Below are positions 1-9,154 of a DNA stretch of 64,000 bases, in pieces. Below the pieces are notes generated by a model that saw only the letters and a program-made list of their open reading frames with translations, was not told the origin of the DNA and searched no databases. Source of the DNA: Anaerocolumna sedimenticola (GTDB taxonomy: Bacteria; Bacillota; Clostridia; Lachnospirales; Lachnospiraceae); NCBI RefSeq assembly GCF_009931695.1, contig NZ_CP048000.1, positions 3,985,501 to 4,049,500 of the forward strand. Direction: 5' to 3'. Each line of letters opens with the position of its first letter. Within the stretch, counting starts at the first letter, position 1. The position numbers and the translations under genes are program-made.

Positions 1-88
1 ATAATGGAATAACGGTTATATTATATTTTTGAAGAATTTCATCTGTTAAATCACAGGTACTGTCAGCTATAATTTTTATCTTTTCCAT
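1..88 (-). CDS. DegV family fatty-acid-binding protein, N-terminal fragment (cut by window edge)
   Basis: Reading leftwards from the ATG at 88 gives MEKIKIIADSTCDLTDEI and continues open to base 1. The ADSTCDL stretch is the typical N-terminus of DegV proteins, which bind a fatty acid and hand it to the fatty-acid kinase system. A GGGAGGGG Shine-Dalgarno sequence lies five bases upstream of the ATG, which supports the start. Only about 29 codons are inside the window, so the family call rests on the N-terminal motif alone. Confidence 0.75.
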   Translation of the reverse strand, partial: MEKIKIIADSTCDLTDEILQKYNITVIPL

Positions 89-357
89 AAGTCCCCTCCC
101 ATATTAACTGCCGTAAAAATAATACAGAAATATCCTTTTATAAAATAAAATTTATCAGTTAGATTGTAAAACTCTAAATATACCGTACAATTGAATTTCA
201 TAACTTCAGTTGCCTTTAAGACAACATTCACCACTAGAAGCAGTATTAACTGCATGGCATATACATAGTTTAGCAATTACTTAAATAAATATTATATGAT
301 AAAATAAATCATAACACTTTTAAATGCTCTGTCAAGTCAAAAAATCACATGAAAATA

Positions 358-425
358 GCTGTTACAAAATCTGAAATTATAGAATCTGCCTGGAAACAGA
401 ATATAATTTATATTTTTGTAACAGC
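358..425 (-). terminator. Long hairpin downstream of the germination cluster
   Basis: GCTGTTACAAAA at one end pairs with TTTTGTAACAGC at the other, with further AT-rich pairing inside. On the minus strand it begins six bases after the gerAC stop and is followed by TATTTTC, so it probably ends the gerA-type transcript. The rest of the gap from 89 to 431 is AT-rich and shows nothing else I can support. Confidence 0.7.
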
Positions 426-431
426 ATCTTC

Positions 432-1061
432 TTATTGCATTTTTAAATCCACTTCAATGGTATATTGCAAATCCTGAATAAATTGATCTTCTCTATTTGT
501 ATATGTTAACCACAGCTTTCTGTTTTTATAGCTTGTCATACGGTATAAATTCATAAAATCAACGTAAGCACCTTTCATAATTTCTTCCAGGTTTTTTGCT
601 ATTTTTGTTTTTATTATAATATTACAACGGTTCTCGATATCCTCTATTACATTTGCATTAACCTTGTTAGAAGTTTGCCCAGTATCTTTAAAACCTTTTT
701 CTATCATTCCTATTCCTTCAATTTTAATGGTTAATTGAGGCGTATTGTTAATATTTGAAAACTCCAGAGTCCTGGTAATATTATTAATTTTAACAACATA
801 TTTTGAAACCGCTTCACTGTTTGTTTCCTTTAAATCTTCTTCCGGATTCTCTGTTAGGAAAATCAGATTATTTTTTCCATAACCATTGGCTATATCAATG
901 AAGTCTGCTTCCTCTTTATTGACTTCATAGACTAACCGGTTATGATAGTACATAACAAGACCGATAGTTTCCATGGTTTTCTTCTTTGCTTTTAAGAGGG
1001 GCACACCAATTACCGGATTTTGTTCATTCATGGCATAAACCAAATCGCCAACTGTTATAAC
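432..1061 (-). pseudogene. GerAC C-terminal domain, separated from its N-terminal part by a -1 frame change
   Basis: This reading frame encodes about 209 residues that match the C-terminal half of Ger(x)C spore-germination lipoproteins, including LEEIMKGAYVDFMNLYR. It has no plausible independent start: the first in-frame TTG at 1043 lacks a ribosome binding site. The frame joins the end of the upstream ORF exactly at the A run 1062-1067. If one base is re-read or inserted there, the joined protein reads NNGKKVITVGDLVYAMNEQ, a normal GerAC continuation. The joined GerAC part would be about 385 residues, the usual family length. So the domain is intact in sequence but needs a -1 shift to be made. 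Confidence 0.75.
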
Positions 1062-2689
1062 TTTTTTCCATTATTTTTTAAATTGATTCGATACAGACGG
1101 TCAAGGAAATCGCCAATACCTCCCTCCAGTTCCTTATTTAAGGAGACAATATCTTTTGCGGTGGAATCGGAAGTAAACATCAGGGTATTTCTGCCCAGTT
1201 CATATTTATTTTCCACATAGGTTAAAAACTGTGTTAACTTTATTTGATCTTTTGCTAATTCTTTTCCTATAATGATGGCTTTTAAATGACTGAAATCCAA
1301 CCGCTTATTATATTCCAAATTATATAATTCTTCTATTTCCCAGAAGTCAAACCCATTTAGCTGAAGAATTAACTTCTCAGGATTTTCGCTTCCTTGTTCT
1401 GTTAATGCTTTTAAATCGGGTAATACATAATAGACGGTCAGCTCACCGGAATCATTTAAATCTATTCCCATCGCCTGTATGAAATTACGGTCCTCAATTT
1501 CTGTCATATCACTGCATCCCGTAAATGAGGTTACGGATAATAAAGTTGTTATAAATAACAGAGTTTTAATTATAGGTTTACTGTTTTTAATTTTTCTTAC
1601 CTTACCTATAAATACTATAAAAACAGGTAATAAAATAGATTGGGGCATACCGATAAATTTCATATAATATTCAAAATAATAGAAAAATTGTTCCGTTTCA
1701 ATCGGTATTACAGAAGCAAAAAACAGTAAAATAATAAATGGAATTAATAAATAATTTTGCTTTGGGATGTGAAAGATAAATTTTGTTATAAAACTGATAT
1801 AATAAAAGAAAGCACTTATAATGGTAAATATACTCAACATCCAAAAGCCAAGAATAATGGCATCCTGTCTCTGGATAAATCCTCCGGGTAATTTTATCAC
1901 CTGAATCATATTAACCATAGACCATAACTTCTGCCCCGTTTCGCCTCTCCCCAGAATACCTAAAGTAACAACAAATAACAGAACATCCAATACACCGACC
2001 ACAACAATAGCATGGGTTATAAAATGCATTAAACGCCCGGGATGCCCGATATCTGATTTCTTAAATTTAATCATTGGTCCCGTAAACATAATTAATTCTA
2101 ATATACTAAAGGTCAGAAATACACTATACCCACCCCATAAAATATCGACTGTTCCCTCTGTAAATAATGGCATTAAATTTGAAAATTTAATCTTATTAAG
2201 TCCTAAAATCAAAAATATAAATATAGGAACAATAACAATAAAGTACAGGATTTCAGCAATTCTTGCCCTGACTTCAAAACCCTTTGATGCTGCATAAGCG
2301 GATACAATTAATAATAATAATATAATCACCTTTGGATCCGTATCTTCCAATAAAGTTTCATTAATTACCTCTCCGAATAAACGGGCAGCAAATATACAAC
2401 ATACGGATAATTTTATTATATAAAGAATTCCGATTATGAATGTAAGCAGACTGCCCACACTTCTCTTCGAATAATCCAGATAATTACCACCAGTACACTT
2501 TGATAAGGATAAAAGAATCCATGCATAAAAAATTGCAAAAAGAATTGCAAGTAGTATGGCTATAATACCGTCTTTACCGGAAGATGCTGTTGCTATACGC
2601 GGTACGATAATTCCTGATACACTGAATAAATCAAAAACTAATAACCGTTTTAATTGTCTTAAGGAGATTTTTTCATTGTCTGAAAACAT
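1055..2689 (-). CDS. Spore germination GerAB permease fused in frame to the GerAC lipoprotein N-terminal domain
   Basis: Residues 1 to about 366 form a GerAB-type amino-acid permease-like protein with roughly ten membrane helices, the membrane subunit of a germinant receptor. Without any stop, the frame continues into KNSKPIIKTLLFITTLL and the lipobox SFTGC (Cys at about 392), followed by the GerAC N-terminal domain up to residue 544. GerAB and GerAC are normally separate genes. An ATT codon at about residue 367 could be an unusual internal GerAC start, but I see no convincing ribosome binding site. The frame ends at TAA 1055 shortly after a slippery A run; the rest of GerAC continues in the -1 frame. 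It lies 68 bases downstream of the GerAA gene, in the same orientation. Confidence 0.85.
   Translation of the reverse strand: MFSDNEKISLRQLKRLLVFDLFSVSGIIVPRIATASSGKDGIIAILLAILFAIFYAWILLSLSKCTGGNYLDYSKRSVGSLLTFIIGILYIIKLSVCCIFAARLFGEVINETLLEDTDPKVIILLLLIVSAYAASKGFEVRARIAEILYFIVIVPIFIFLILGLNKIKFSNLMPLFTEGTVDILWGGYSVFLTFSILELIMFTGPMIKFKKSDIGHPGRLMHFITHAIVVVGVLDVLLFVVTLGILGRGETGQKLWSMVNMIQVIKLPGGFIQRQDAIILGFWMLSIFTIISAFFYYISFITKFIFHIPKQNYLLIPFIILLFFASVIPIETEQFFYYFEYYMKFIGMPQSILLPVFIVFIGKVRKIKNSKPIIKTLLFITTLLSVTSFTGCSDMTEIEDRNFIQAMGIDLNDSGELTVYYVLPDLKALTEQGSENPEKLILQLNGFDFWEIEELYNLEYNKRLDFSHLKAIIIGKELAKDQIKLTQFLTYVENKYELGRNTLMFTSDSTAKDIVSLNKELEGGIGDFLDRLYRINLKNNGKKL
1061..1067 (-). other. A-AAA-AAG slippery heptamer at the gerAC frame break
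   Basis: On the minus strand the zero-frame codons are GGA AAA AAG TTA TAA, so the heptamer A-AAA-AAG sits in exactly the phase used by dnaX-type -1 frameshifting. Slipping back one base continues as GTT ATA ACA and restores GerAC. I see no clear upstream Shine-Dalgarno stimulator or strong downstream stem, so a lost base in the A run is equally possible. Confidence 0.5.
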
Positions 2690-2757
2690 ATTTATCTATG
2701 CCTTTCTAAATAATCTGCGGCTATTCGGCCACAACGTTTCTTACGAGTAATCCAATA

Positions 2758-4278
2758 CTACTCGTCTTTATTTTTAACAAGTCTGGTCCGCTCATCTTTT
2801 CTGGAGAAAATTGGACGCCTCTTTAAATCTCTTAAAGGTAATCGGACAATGGCATCCTTGGTATCAGTACCCTCATTGATACCGGATGCAGCAAATGGCA
2901 CAAGATAGGGCATACCAAAGCTTTTCAAACCGCCTAAATGATTTAATAGCAGCATGATGCCTAATATAAAACCATATAATCCTAAAAAAGCTGATAAAAT
3001 AATTATTAAATAGCGAACAATGCGAAAAGCCGAAGCAAACGGTTCATTTGGTACCGTAAAAGCGGAAATTGCAGTCAAAGCGATAACAATTACAACAATA
3101 GGGCTTACCAGATTGGCATTGACTGCCGCATCACCGATAATTAAGCCGCCGACGATACCAAGCGTACTTCCCATAGGCCCAGGGAGTCGTATTCCAGCTT
3201 CCAGTAACATTTGAAAAGCTACTTCCATCATTACAACTTCAAATAAAACAGAAAACGGGACACCATCTCGTGCGGCTGCAAAGGATAATGCCATTGCTGA
3301 GGTTAATACTTCCGCATTGTAATTAATAACTGCAATATAAAGCCCCGGAAGAGCTATGGATAAAAAAGCTCCGAAATAACGCAATATTCTGGTAAAAGTT
3401 GCAACTTCCCATCTGCTGTAAGAATCGTCGGAAGCCTGAAAAAAGGAGTTTAAAGTAGTCGGCAGTAATAAGGCAAGGGGCGAGTTATCAACCAGTATGA
3501 CAACCCTGCCCTCTAATATAGCCGACGCAGCTTTGTCCGGTCTTTCTGTCGTCTGAAACTCCGGGAAAGGCGAATATACGTTTCTTTCCGTTAGCTGTTC
3601 TAACATCCCACTGTCAAAGATTCCGTCTATTACATATTCTTTTAATCGTTTTTCAATATCCCCTACTATTTCCGGTTTTGCCACATCTTCCAGATAACAT
3701 ATAGCTACATCGGTATGACTTCTTACTCCGACTTTAAATTGTTTTATTTTAAGGTTCGTATCTTTGATTCTACGCCTTAATAAAACCCGGTTAATATAAA
3801 ATGCTTCACTGAAACTTTCTTTGGAACCGCGGATAGCTACTTCATTTTCACTGGTAGGAACACCACGGTTTGGCATCCCCCTTACCGATACTTTAATCGC
3901 TTTATCATAACCATCCACCAGGATTACCGTATCACCGGACAGGACATTCTCAATGATGGCATTCATGGTAATAACTTCGGCTACATCTACCGTTCTAAGA
4001 CCTTTTTCCTTAATATAATCAAATTGTCCCTCCGCAGGCATATCCGTCATGCTGGCGAAAAGCTGTTGGACGGTTACTTCTTCCAGTAAGCCTTTATTTA
4101 TCATGTTGTCTACATATATGATATAGATGTCTACCTTATTAGTATCTCCAACTGTAAGTTTACGTTTTGTTACATCCGCACAATCTACAAATAATGCACT
4201 GAGCGTATCTATATTTTCACTTAAATTTTTGGACATTATTGCTGTGATTCTATTTTGTTCATCATGTAAAAGACTCAT
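2758..4278 (-). CDS. Spore germination protein GerAA family (germinant receptor A subunit)
   Basis: This 506-residue protein has the GerAA layout: a cytoplasmic N-terminal domain of about 250 residues with RGSKESFSE near 150, then five to six membrane helices from about 295 to 455, and a short basic cytoplasmic tail. The conserved core RDGVPFS, EAGIRLPGPMG and VGGLIIGDAAV is present. Together with GerAB and GerAC it forms the inner-membrane receptor that triggers germination. I set the start at 4278 because AAGGAGG lies five bases upstream; the longer frame to 4308 begins at TTG and contains this ribosome binding site. It is the first gene of the three-part cluster. Confidence 0.95.
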   Translation of the reverse strand: MSLLHDEQNRITAIMSKNLSENIDTLSALFVDCADVTKRKLTVGDTNKVDIYIIYVDNMINKGLLEEVTVQQLFASMTDMPAEGQFDYIKEKGLRTVDVAEVITMNAIIENVLSGDTVILVDGYDKAIKVSVRGMPNRGVPTSENEVAIRGSKESFSEAFYINRVLLRRRIKDTNLKIKQFKVGVRSHTDVAICYLEDVAKPEIVGDIEKRLKEYVIDGIFDSGMLEQLTERNVYSPFPEFQTTERPDKAASAILEGRVVILVDNSPLALLLPTTLNSFFQASDDSYSRWEVATFTRILRYFGAFLSIALPGLYIAVINYNAEVLTSAMALSFAAARDGVPFSVLFEVVMMEVAFQMLLEAGIRLPGPMGSTLGIVGGLIIGDAAVNANLVSPIVVIVIALTAISAFTVPNEPFASAFRIVRYLIIILSAFLGLYGFILGIMLLLNHLGGLKSFGMPYLVPFAASGINEGTDTKDAIVRLPLRDLKRRPIFSRKDERTRLVKNKDE

Positions 4279-4356
4279 ATAGACCTCCTTAAGAACTGTT
4301 TGGAACAAATCTCTTTCATATTATATCCAGTTTCTCTTATATTATTTGAAACAAAA

Positions 4357-4419
4357 AAATACTTACCTAATATACATTGGTATTACTAAAATAATACCGT
4401 GTATATTAGGTAAGTATTT
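4357..4419 (-). terminator. Strong intrinsic terminator after scpB
   Basis: A perfect 20-bp inverted repeat (4357-4376 with 4400-4419) continues inward as a 7-bp stem around a six-base loop. On the minus strand it is followed by TTTTTTTG. It separates the scpA-scpB transcript from the germination genes downstream. The stem of about 27 pairs is longer than most terminators. Confidence 0.8.
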
Positions 4420-4557
4420 AAAATTGATTCAACTCGGAGTTATGTATTCTTTACATTTTGTATTATAATTATCATTAAGTGAATTATTATTTATGTAATT
4501 ATGCAAAAAAATTAGTTTAAATAATATTAGAGAACAACTTTATATATCTGAAAAACT

Positions 4558-5127
4558 TTATATATCTAATTTTAATTGTATTTCTTCCTCAGCTTCAAGT
4601 TTAAAGTCCTCGATTTTTTCAGGATTCACAATCGGTAAATCCTCCAACGACTGTATTCCAAAGCATCTTAAGAAATCCTCCGTAGTTCCAAACAGAATAG
4701 GCCTTCCCGGAGCATCCATTCTTCCAACTTCACACACTAAATTATATTCTATTAATTTATTTACCGCATGATCTGATTTTACTCCACGGATTGCTTCTAT
4801 TTCCAACTTGGTTATAGGCTGTTTGTAAGCAATGATTGATAAGGTTTCCAACAGAACATCTGTCAATATATGTTTTTTGGGGATATGGGCAATCTTTATA
4901 ATGGATTCATACATTTCCGCTTTAGTACACATCTGAAAAGCTCCATCTAATTCAATGATCTGAATTCCCCGCTCCTTGGCATCGTATTGATCCATCATAT
5001 TCCGGATAATTTTTCTGGTGGTATCTACATCATGTTCAATGGCTGCCGCGATACGTTCTAACTCCACTGCTTCCCCCATAGTAAATAATATAGCCTCTAT
5101 AACCGCTTCCAGTCTCTTTATCTCCAT
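4558..5127 (-). CDS. scpB: Segregation and condensation protein B
   Basis: ScpB is the winged-helix subunit of the SMC-ScpA-ScpB condensin, which compacts and segregates the chromosome. The 189-residue length is normal. The N-terminus IEAILFTMGEAVELERIA and the core LETLSIIAYKQPITKLEIE followed by RGVKSDHAVNKLIE are family signatures; the C-terminal tail is acidic. GGAGGA sits three bases before the ATG at 5127. It follows scpA by 120 bases on the same strand; that gap carries a small AGTGAC/GTCACT hairpin at the scpA end. Confidence 0.97.
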   Translation of the reverse strand: MEIKRLEAVIEAILFTMGEAVELERIAAAIEHDVDTTRKIIRNMMDQYDAKERGIQIIELDGAFQMCTKAEMYESIIKIAHIPKKHILTDVLLETLSIIAYKQPITKLEIEAIRGVKSDHAVNKLIEYNLVCEVGRMDAPGRPILFGTTEDFLRCFGIQSLEDLPIVNPEKIEDFKLEAEEEIQLKLDI

Positions 5128-5247
5128 AAATCCTCCAATTAGTACTTACATTGTAACTATTCAGTGCTCCCGGGAAAAGAACGTAAAAAATACGCTCCTT
5201 AGTATATGCGTTGTTCTTTTAGAACCGCAGTGACAATAGTCACTACT

Positions 5248-6027
5248 TTAATTTAAAACCAGATTATCATCTAATTCCGTAATTTTATTTCCGGTAAAAG
5301 TTACCATGATATCGTCAAATAAATTTTCCTGTTTTATAATAACCTGTCCGATTTTAATTAATTCCAGTACACCTAAAAAAGTTACGATAACATCCATTTT
5401 ACCGGCTTGTTTCATTAAAAGTCCTCTGAAACTAAATGTCTTATGTAATAACCCGTATTTCTGTATTGCTATTATTTTTTCTGACAGGTTTATTTCTTCT
5501 TTTTCAATTTTTCCGAATTTACTTCGTATAGGATCGATCTTATCAACTTGTTTTTTCATTACTGATTCAAATATTTTATGTAATTTTGCTAAAGTAAGAT
5601 CGGATAATAAACTCTTTGGATCAATTTCTTCCTTAAAATCTTCGATTTCTTTTGGAATCGTTGCAATCTTATACAAAATTTTAGCAGCATCCATTTCGCG
5701 GTCCTTTAAGTCTATGGAAATATATTTATACATCTTATATTCCAATAAGCGCTCAACCAATTCCTGTCTCGGATCCTCTTCTTCCTCTTTTGTCTCATCC
5801 TTAGGTAACAGCATCTTGGATTTGATATTAATCAGAGTAGCTGCCATTACCAGAAATTCGCTCATTACATCCAGGTTTTTAGTCTCCATTTGACGGATAT
5901 ATTCCATATATTGCTCGGTTATAATGGCAATGGGTATGTCATGAATATTAACTTTATTTTTATCAATTAAGTGCAGCAGAAGGTCTAAAGGACCCTCGAA
6001 CGCTTCTAATTTCACTGATATACTCAT
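5248..6027 (-). CDS. scpA: Segregation and condensation protein A
   Basis: ScpA is the kleisin subunit that bridges SMC heads and binds ScpB. The 259-residue protein starts MSISVKLEAFEGPLDLLLHLI, a kleisin N-terminal signature, followed by HDIPIAIITEQYMEY and an acidic linker near residue 80; the C-terminal winged-helix region ends the protein. AAGGATG stands eight bases before the ATG. It lies between the degenerate site-2 protease gene and scpB, all on the minus strand, and is probably cotranscribed with both. Confidence 0.97.
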   Translation of the reverse strand: MSISVKLEAFEGPLDLLLHLIDKNKVNIHDIPIAIITEQYMEYIRQMETKNLDVMSEFLVMAATLINIKSKMLLPKDETKEEEEDPRQELVERLLEYKMYKYISIDLKDREMDAAKILYKIATIPKEIEDFKEEIDPKSLLSDLTLAKLHKIFESVMKKQVDKIDPIRSKFGKIEKEEINLSEKIIAIQKYGLLHKTFSFRGLLMKQAGKMDVIVTFLGVLELIKIGQVIIKQENLFDDIMVTFTGNKITELDDNLVLN

Positions 6028-6095
6028 AGGTTGTCCATCCTTACTGTATCATGTTAGATTTATTACATTTTGGTACTTGCTGTTTCGCTGTTATT

Positions 6096-6698
6096 TTACA
6101 AAAATGATGACATTATCAATGTACTGAAACTTGTGATAAATTGAAACATAATAACCAATAAAAGAACCATTTTAATGAAATAATCATTCCGAATTATGAC
6201 AAAATATTTTGATGGCGATTTTCCTGCAATGCACAGTCCCATATCAAAAGTTGAGATTGGAAATAAGTTTACGATAAACATGCTGATACTTATTAATGCA
6301 ATATATACCAAAATAAATTGAAATATTAATTCATAAATGCTAATCGTTTCAGAATAATTCAGTTTGGAATTAACACCAATTCCAAACCGCAGTATTGCCA
6401 TACTTACCATAAATACGATAAGCAGTGTGATTAATCCGGTTAACCCTAAGATAAAATTAGTCTTTTTATCTTTAATCCGATACATATAGGGTTTTGAAAA
6501 CCCGGCCTGATTGGTAATACATAATATAATTCCTATGGGATCAATGTAATGATGAAGTTTATATATGCCTCGTTTACGTTTTATATCCTGCGACGGATTT
6601 AAACGATTGTAAATATAAGCTTTGGGAAATTCGTGCAGAATCATTACGATTCCACCGGCTATAAAAGCGGCTAATACTCTTATTAGCTGTATTTTCAT
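6096..6698 (-). CDS. Degenerate site-2 protease (M50-like) membrane protein
   Basis: A 200-residue membrane protein with four or five predicted helices. It keeps the M50/site-2 protease framework: a motif in helix 1 (HEFPKA, residues 22-27), the KLHHYIDPIGIILCI segment typical of family members, and NLFPISTFDMG with the Asp at about 152. The second zinc-binding His of HExxH is replaced by Lys (HEFPK), so zinc proteolysis is unlikely. The start at 6698 is chosen because AGAGG lies five bases upstream; the longer frame to 6722 has no such site. It precedes scpA by about 70 bases. Function is unknown; a role tied to chromosome segregation is only suggested by position. Confidence 0.75.
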   Translation of the reverse strand: MKIQLIRVLAAFIAGGIVMILHEFPKAYIYNRLNPSQDIKRKRGIYKLHHYIDPIGIILCITNQAGFSKPYMYRIKDKKTNFILGLTGLITLLIVFMVSMAILRFGIGVNSKLNYSETISIYELIFQFILVYIALISISMFIVNLFPISTFDMGLCIAGKSPSKYFVIIRNDYFIKMVLLLVIMFQFITSFSTLIMSSFL

Positions 6699-6843
6699 AG
6701 TAACCTCTCTCCTGAATATCATTCTTGGATTTGATATTCATTAATACGTAGTTGAATAATCTATTTTACTTATTCGCTATTAATTGCTTCGTTACTAATA
6801 TAATTTTTAATTACGAATATAGTTCCAATACCAGTGTAATTAC

Positions 6844-7740
6844 TTAGTTATTATATTTAACCTTATCCTTTTGATCTTGAACTTTGTCTAATGTTACAAC
6901 CATTAATTCCGGGCGGTTATGAATCCGGAGCTTGATCGTATGCAATCCCAATCCTCTGGATACTAACATAACTTTCCCATCTTCTTCATATATCCCTGCG
7001 TCATATTTTGGCATAAATTTATATTGGGGTGAAATAAAACCTCTCAAACCAGGGATTCTGATTATACCACCATGGAGATGACCGGAAAAAATCAGATCTG
7101 CTCCCCATGTTGTATAGAATTTAAAATAAACGGGATTATGTGCAATTAATATATTATAACATTTTTCTTCGGGAATTCCTACTAATTTTTCAATATAACC
7201 CTGATTCATCTTCGGTTGTTTTAATTTTTTAAAATAATCCATGTCAATTACTAGACCGGTTATAACCACAGCTTCACCGTTTCTATACACGAATGCCCGT
7301 TCATTTTCAAGAAATTTAACACCCTGTTTTTGCAGATTATCCTTAAAGGTATCGTAATTTTTATAATGAATCGTATCCTTGGGCTGTAATCGCTGTTCAT
7401 GATTTCCTAAACTATAATAAATAGGATATGTTTCAGCCAGTTCCAATAATAATGTGTAAGGTACGGATAAATTATCCGGTTCACTGCTTACTATCATATC
7501 ACCGGCGACTATTATATAATCAGGATTTATTTTTCTGATTTCATCCAGTAATTTATTATTATCCCTGCCATATTTATTATTATGAAGATCTGCTAATACA
7601 ACCAGCTTTACCCCGTGGAATGCTTTCGGAATTCGTTTTGATCGGATGGTATAATGGGTAATTTCTAAATTATGATTTTCATAAATAATATACAGTATGA
7701 AAATCAGCAATATTACTCCTGTTATTATGTTGCGATCCAT
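6844..7740 (-). CDS. Membrane-anchored calcineurin-like metallophosphoesterase
   Basis: One N-terminal membrane helix (about residues 5-20) is followed by a metallophosphoesterase domain with all metal-binding motifs: DLHNN (51-55), GDM near 80, GNHE near 112, AHNP and GHLHGG. The family (YkuE/YaeI-like) hydrolyses phosphoesters such as lipid-linked pyrophosphates; the substrate here is not known. The ATG at 7740 is preferred because GGAGG lies five bases upstream; a longer frame to 7752 runs through that site from a TTG. It stands alone between two terminators or gaps, downstream of dacF. Confidence 0.9.
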   Translation of the reverse strand: MDRNIITGVILLIFILYIIYENHNLEITHYTIRSKRIPKAFHGVKLVVLADLHNNKYGRDNNKLLDEIRKINPDYIIVAGDMIVSSEPDNLSVPYTLLLELAETYPIYYSLGNHEQRLQPKDTIHYKNYDTFKDNLQKQGVKFLENERAFVYRNGEAVVITGLVIDMDYFKKLKQPKMNQGYIEKLVGIPEEKCYNILIAHNPVYFKFYTTWGADLIFSGHLHGGIIRIPGLRGFISPQYKFMPKYDAGIYEEDGKVMLVSRGLGLHTIKLRIHNRPELMVVTLDKVQDQKDKVKYNN

Positions 7741-7776
7741 GACTACCTCCAAAATATTTTCCTACAATTTACAAAA

Positions 7777-7823
7777 CCACAGAAAAAGTCCGTTATAAAT
7801 TATAACACAGACTTATCCTGTGG
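7777..7823 (-). terminator. Intrinsic terminator after dacF
   Basis: CCACAG at one end pairs with CTGTGG at the other, with AAGTC/GACTT and TTATAA/TTATAA pairing inside, giving an imperfect stem of about 22 pairs. On the minus strand the stem is followed by TTTTG. It lies about 95 bases downstream of the dacF stop. Confidence 0.7.
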
Positions 7824-7915
7824 TCTATAGTTTAAAAATATATTGTATTTTTTAAATCCACCTTTTAATTGGCATATAAAAACCGTAGAATGAACATCAT
7901 GATATCTATTTTTTT

Positions 7916-9088
7916 CTATAACAGCAGCTTTGACCATGCCCGTATAAAATAATCTTTAAATTTAGCTTTCTTAATATTTTCAGCAGCAACAATATCTACG
8001 GTTCCGATTTTATTACCACCTAATTTATATGTAATTTCACCGACTTTATCATTTTCCTTAACCGGTGCCGTTACACTTTCATAAATAGCTATTTCTTTTG
8101 TTATATCAGCCGGATTGGTTCCTTTTAAACATAAATAGGAAAATTCATCATTAACCCGGTAGCTGACTCCGGTTGCAACACCTTTTTTCACCGGTACGGG
8201 CACTACCTGAAGATCCTTATTAGCATCTTTATAGATACTACAATTGGCAAAACCGTAATCTAACAATTTAGATGCTTCTGCAAACCGTACCTTTGTTTCC
8301 GGCGCCGCCATAATTACTGCGATTAAATCCATGCCTTCTCGCCTTGCTGTCGCAGACAAACAATATTTAGCTAAGCTGGTTGAACCTGTTTTCAGTCCCG
8401 TAATACCATTGTAATGTTTAATTAATTTATTCGTATTGGTTAATCCGAATTCACTTTGCCCTTTTTTCGTCGTATGAATGATGGTATCCATCCATACAGT
8501 GGAGTAATTACTGATTTGCGGATGTTTTGTAATTAATTCCCTTGACATCAATGCGACATCATACGCTGTGGAATAATGGTTATCTACATCCAGTCCGCAG
8601 CAATTCACAAAATGAGTATTTAACATTCCCAACTCTTTTGCTCTCTCATTCATCCGTGCTACAAATTCTTCTTCCGATCCGGCAATTAATTCTGCCATGG
8701 CTACTGAGGCATCATTAGCACTTGCTATACTGATGCATTTTATCATGGTATCTACCGTCTGGGTTTCAAACGGTTCCAGATATACCTGAGAACCACCCAT
8801 GGATGCCGCATATTCACTTACGGAAACTTCATCGGTAAGTTTAATCTTTCCACTGTCCAATGCCTCAAAAATCAGTAATAAGGTCATAATTTTAGTTATA
8901 CTGGCCGGTTTTAGTTTTTCATCTTTATTTTTTTCATATATGACTGAGCCGGTAGAACCTTCAATTAAGACTGCAGAGGTGGAAGTAATGTTCATTTGGT
9001 TATCCTCTGGTGCGGCATATACATTCATGCAGAACAGAGAATTCATCAGTAAAATAATACTTATGAAAAGCGCTCCAAATCTCTTCAT
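7916..9088 (-). CDS. dacF: D-alanyl-D-alanine carboxypeptidase (DacF-like, penicillin-binding protein)
   Basis: This 390-residue enzyme trims the terminal D-Ala from peptidoglycan stem peptides outside the membrane. A signal peptide covers residues 1-25. The S11 active site is complete: SITK at 63-66, SAN at 123-125 and KTGS at 233-236. A PBP5-type C-terminal beta domain follows, and the end (KFKDYFIRAWSKLLL) is a short amphipathic helix that could sit on the membrane. In Bacillus the related dacF acts during sporulation; the symbol is by similarity and the exact paralogue is not certain. Confidence 0.92.
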   Translation of the reverse strand: MKRFGALFISIILLMNSLFCMNVYAAPEDNQMNITSTSAVLIEGSTGSVIYEKNKDEKLKPASITKIMTLLLIFEALDSGKIKLTDEVSVSEYAASMGGSQVYLEPFETQTVDTMIKCISIASANDASVAMAELIAGSEEEFVARMNERAKELGMLNTHFVNCCGLDVDNHYSTAYDVALMSRELITKHPQISNYSTVWMDTIIHTTKKGQSEFGLTNTNKLIKHYNGITGLKTGSTSLAKYCLSATARREGMDLIAVIMAAPETKVRFAEASKLLDYGFANCSIYKDANKDLQVVPVPVKKGVATGVSYRVNDEFSYLCLKGTNPADITKEIAIYESVTAPVKENDKVGEITYKLGGNKIGTVDIVAAENIKKAKFKDYFIRAWSKLLL

Positions 9089-9154
9089 TTACAACCTCAC
9101 GTCCAAATTATATATTACTATTTTAAGCAAGGGAGGTGGATTTTAGACCAACTT

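Noticed and set aside
76..276. Minus-strand ORF of 66 codons overlapping the DegV start
   Set aside because: It overlaps the much better supported DegV N-terminus with its ribosome binding site in another frame and has no recognisable features.
5306..5893. 195-codon plus-strand ORF opposite scpA
   Set aside because: It is antisense to a clear scpA gene, rich in Ser and Ile as expected of a reverse-strand frame, and lacks a ribosome binding site.
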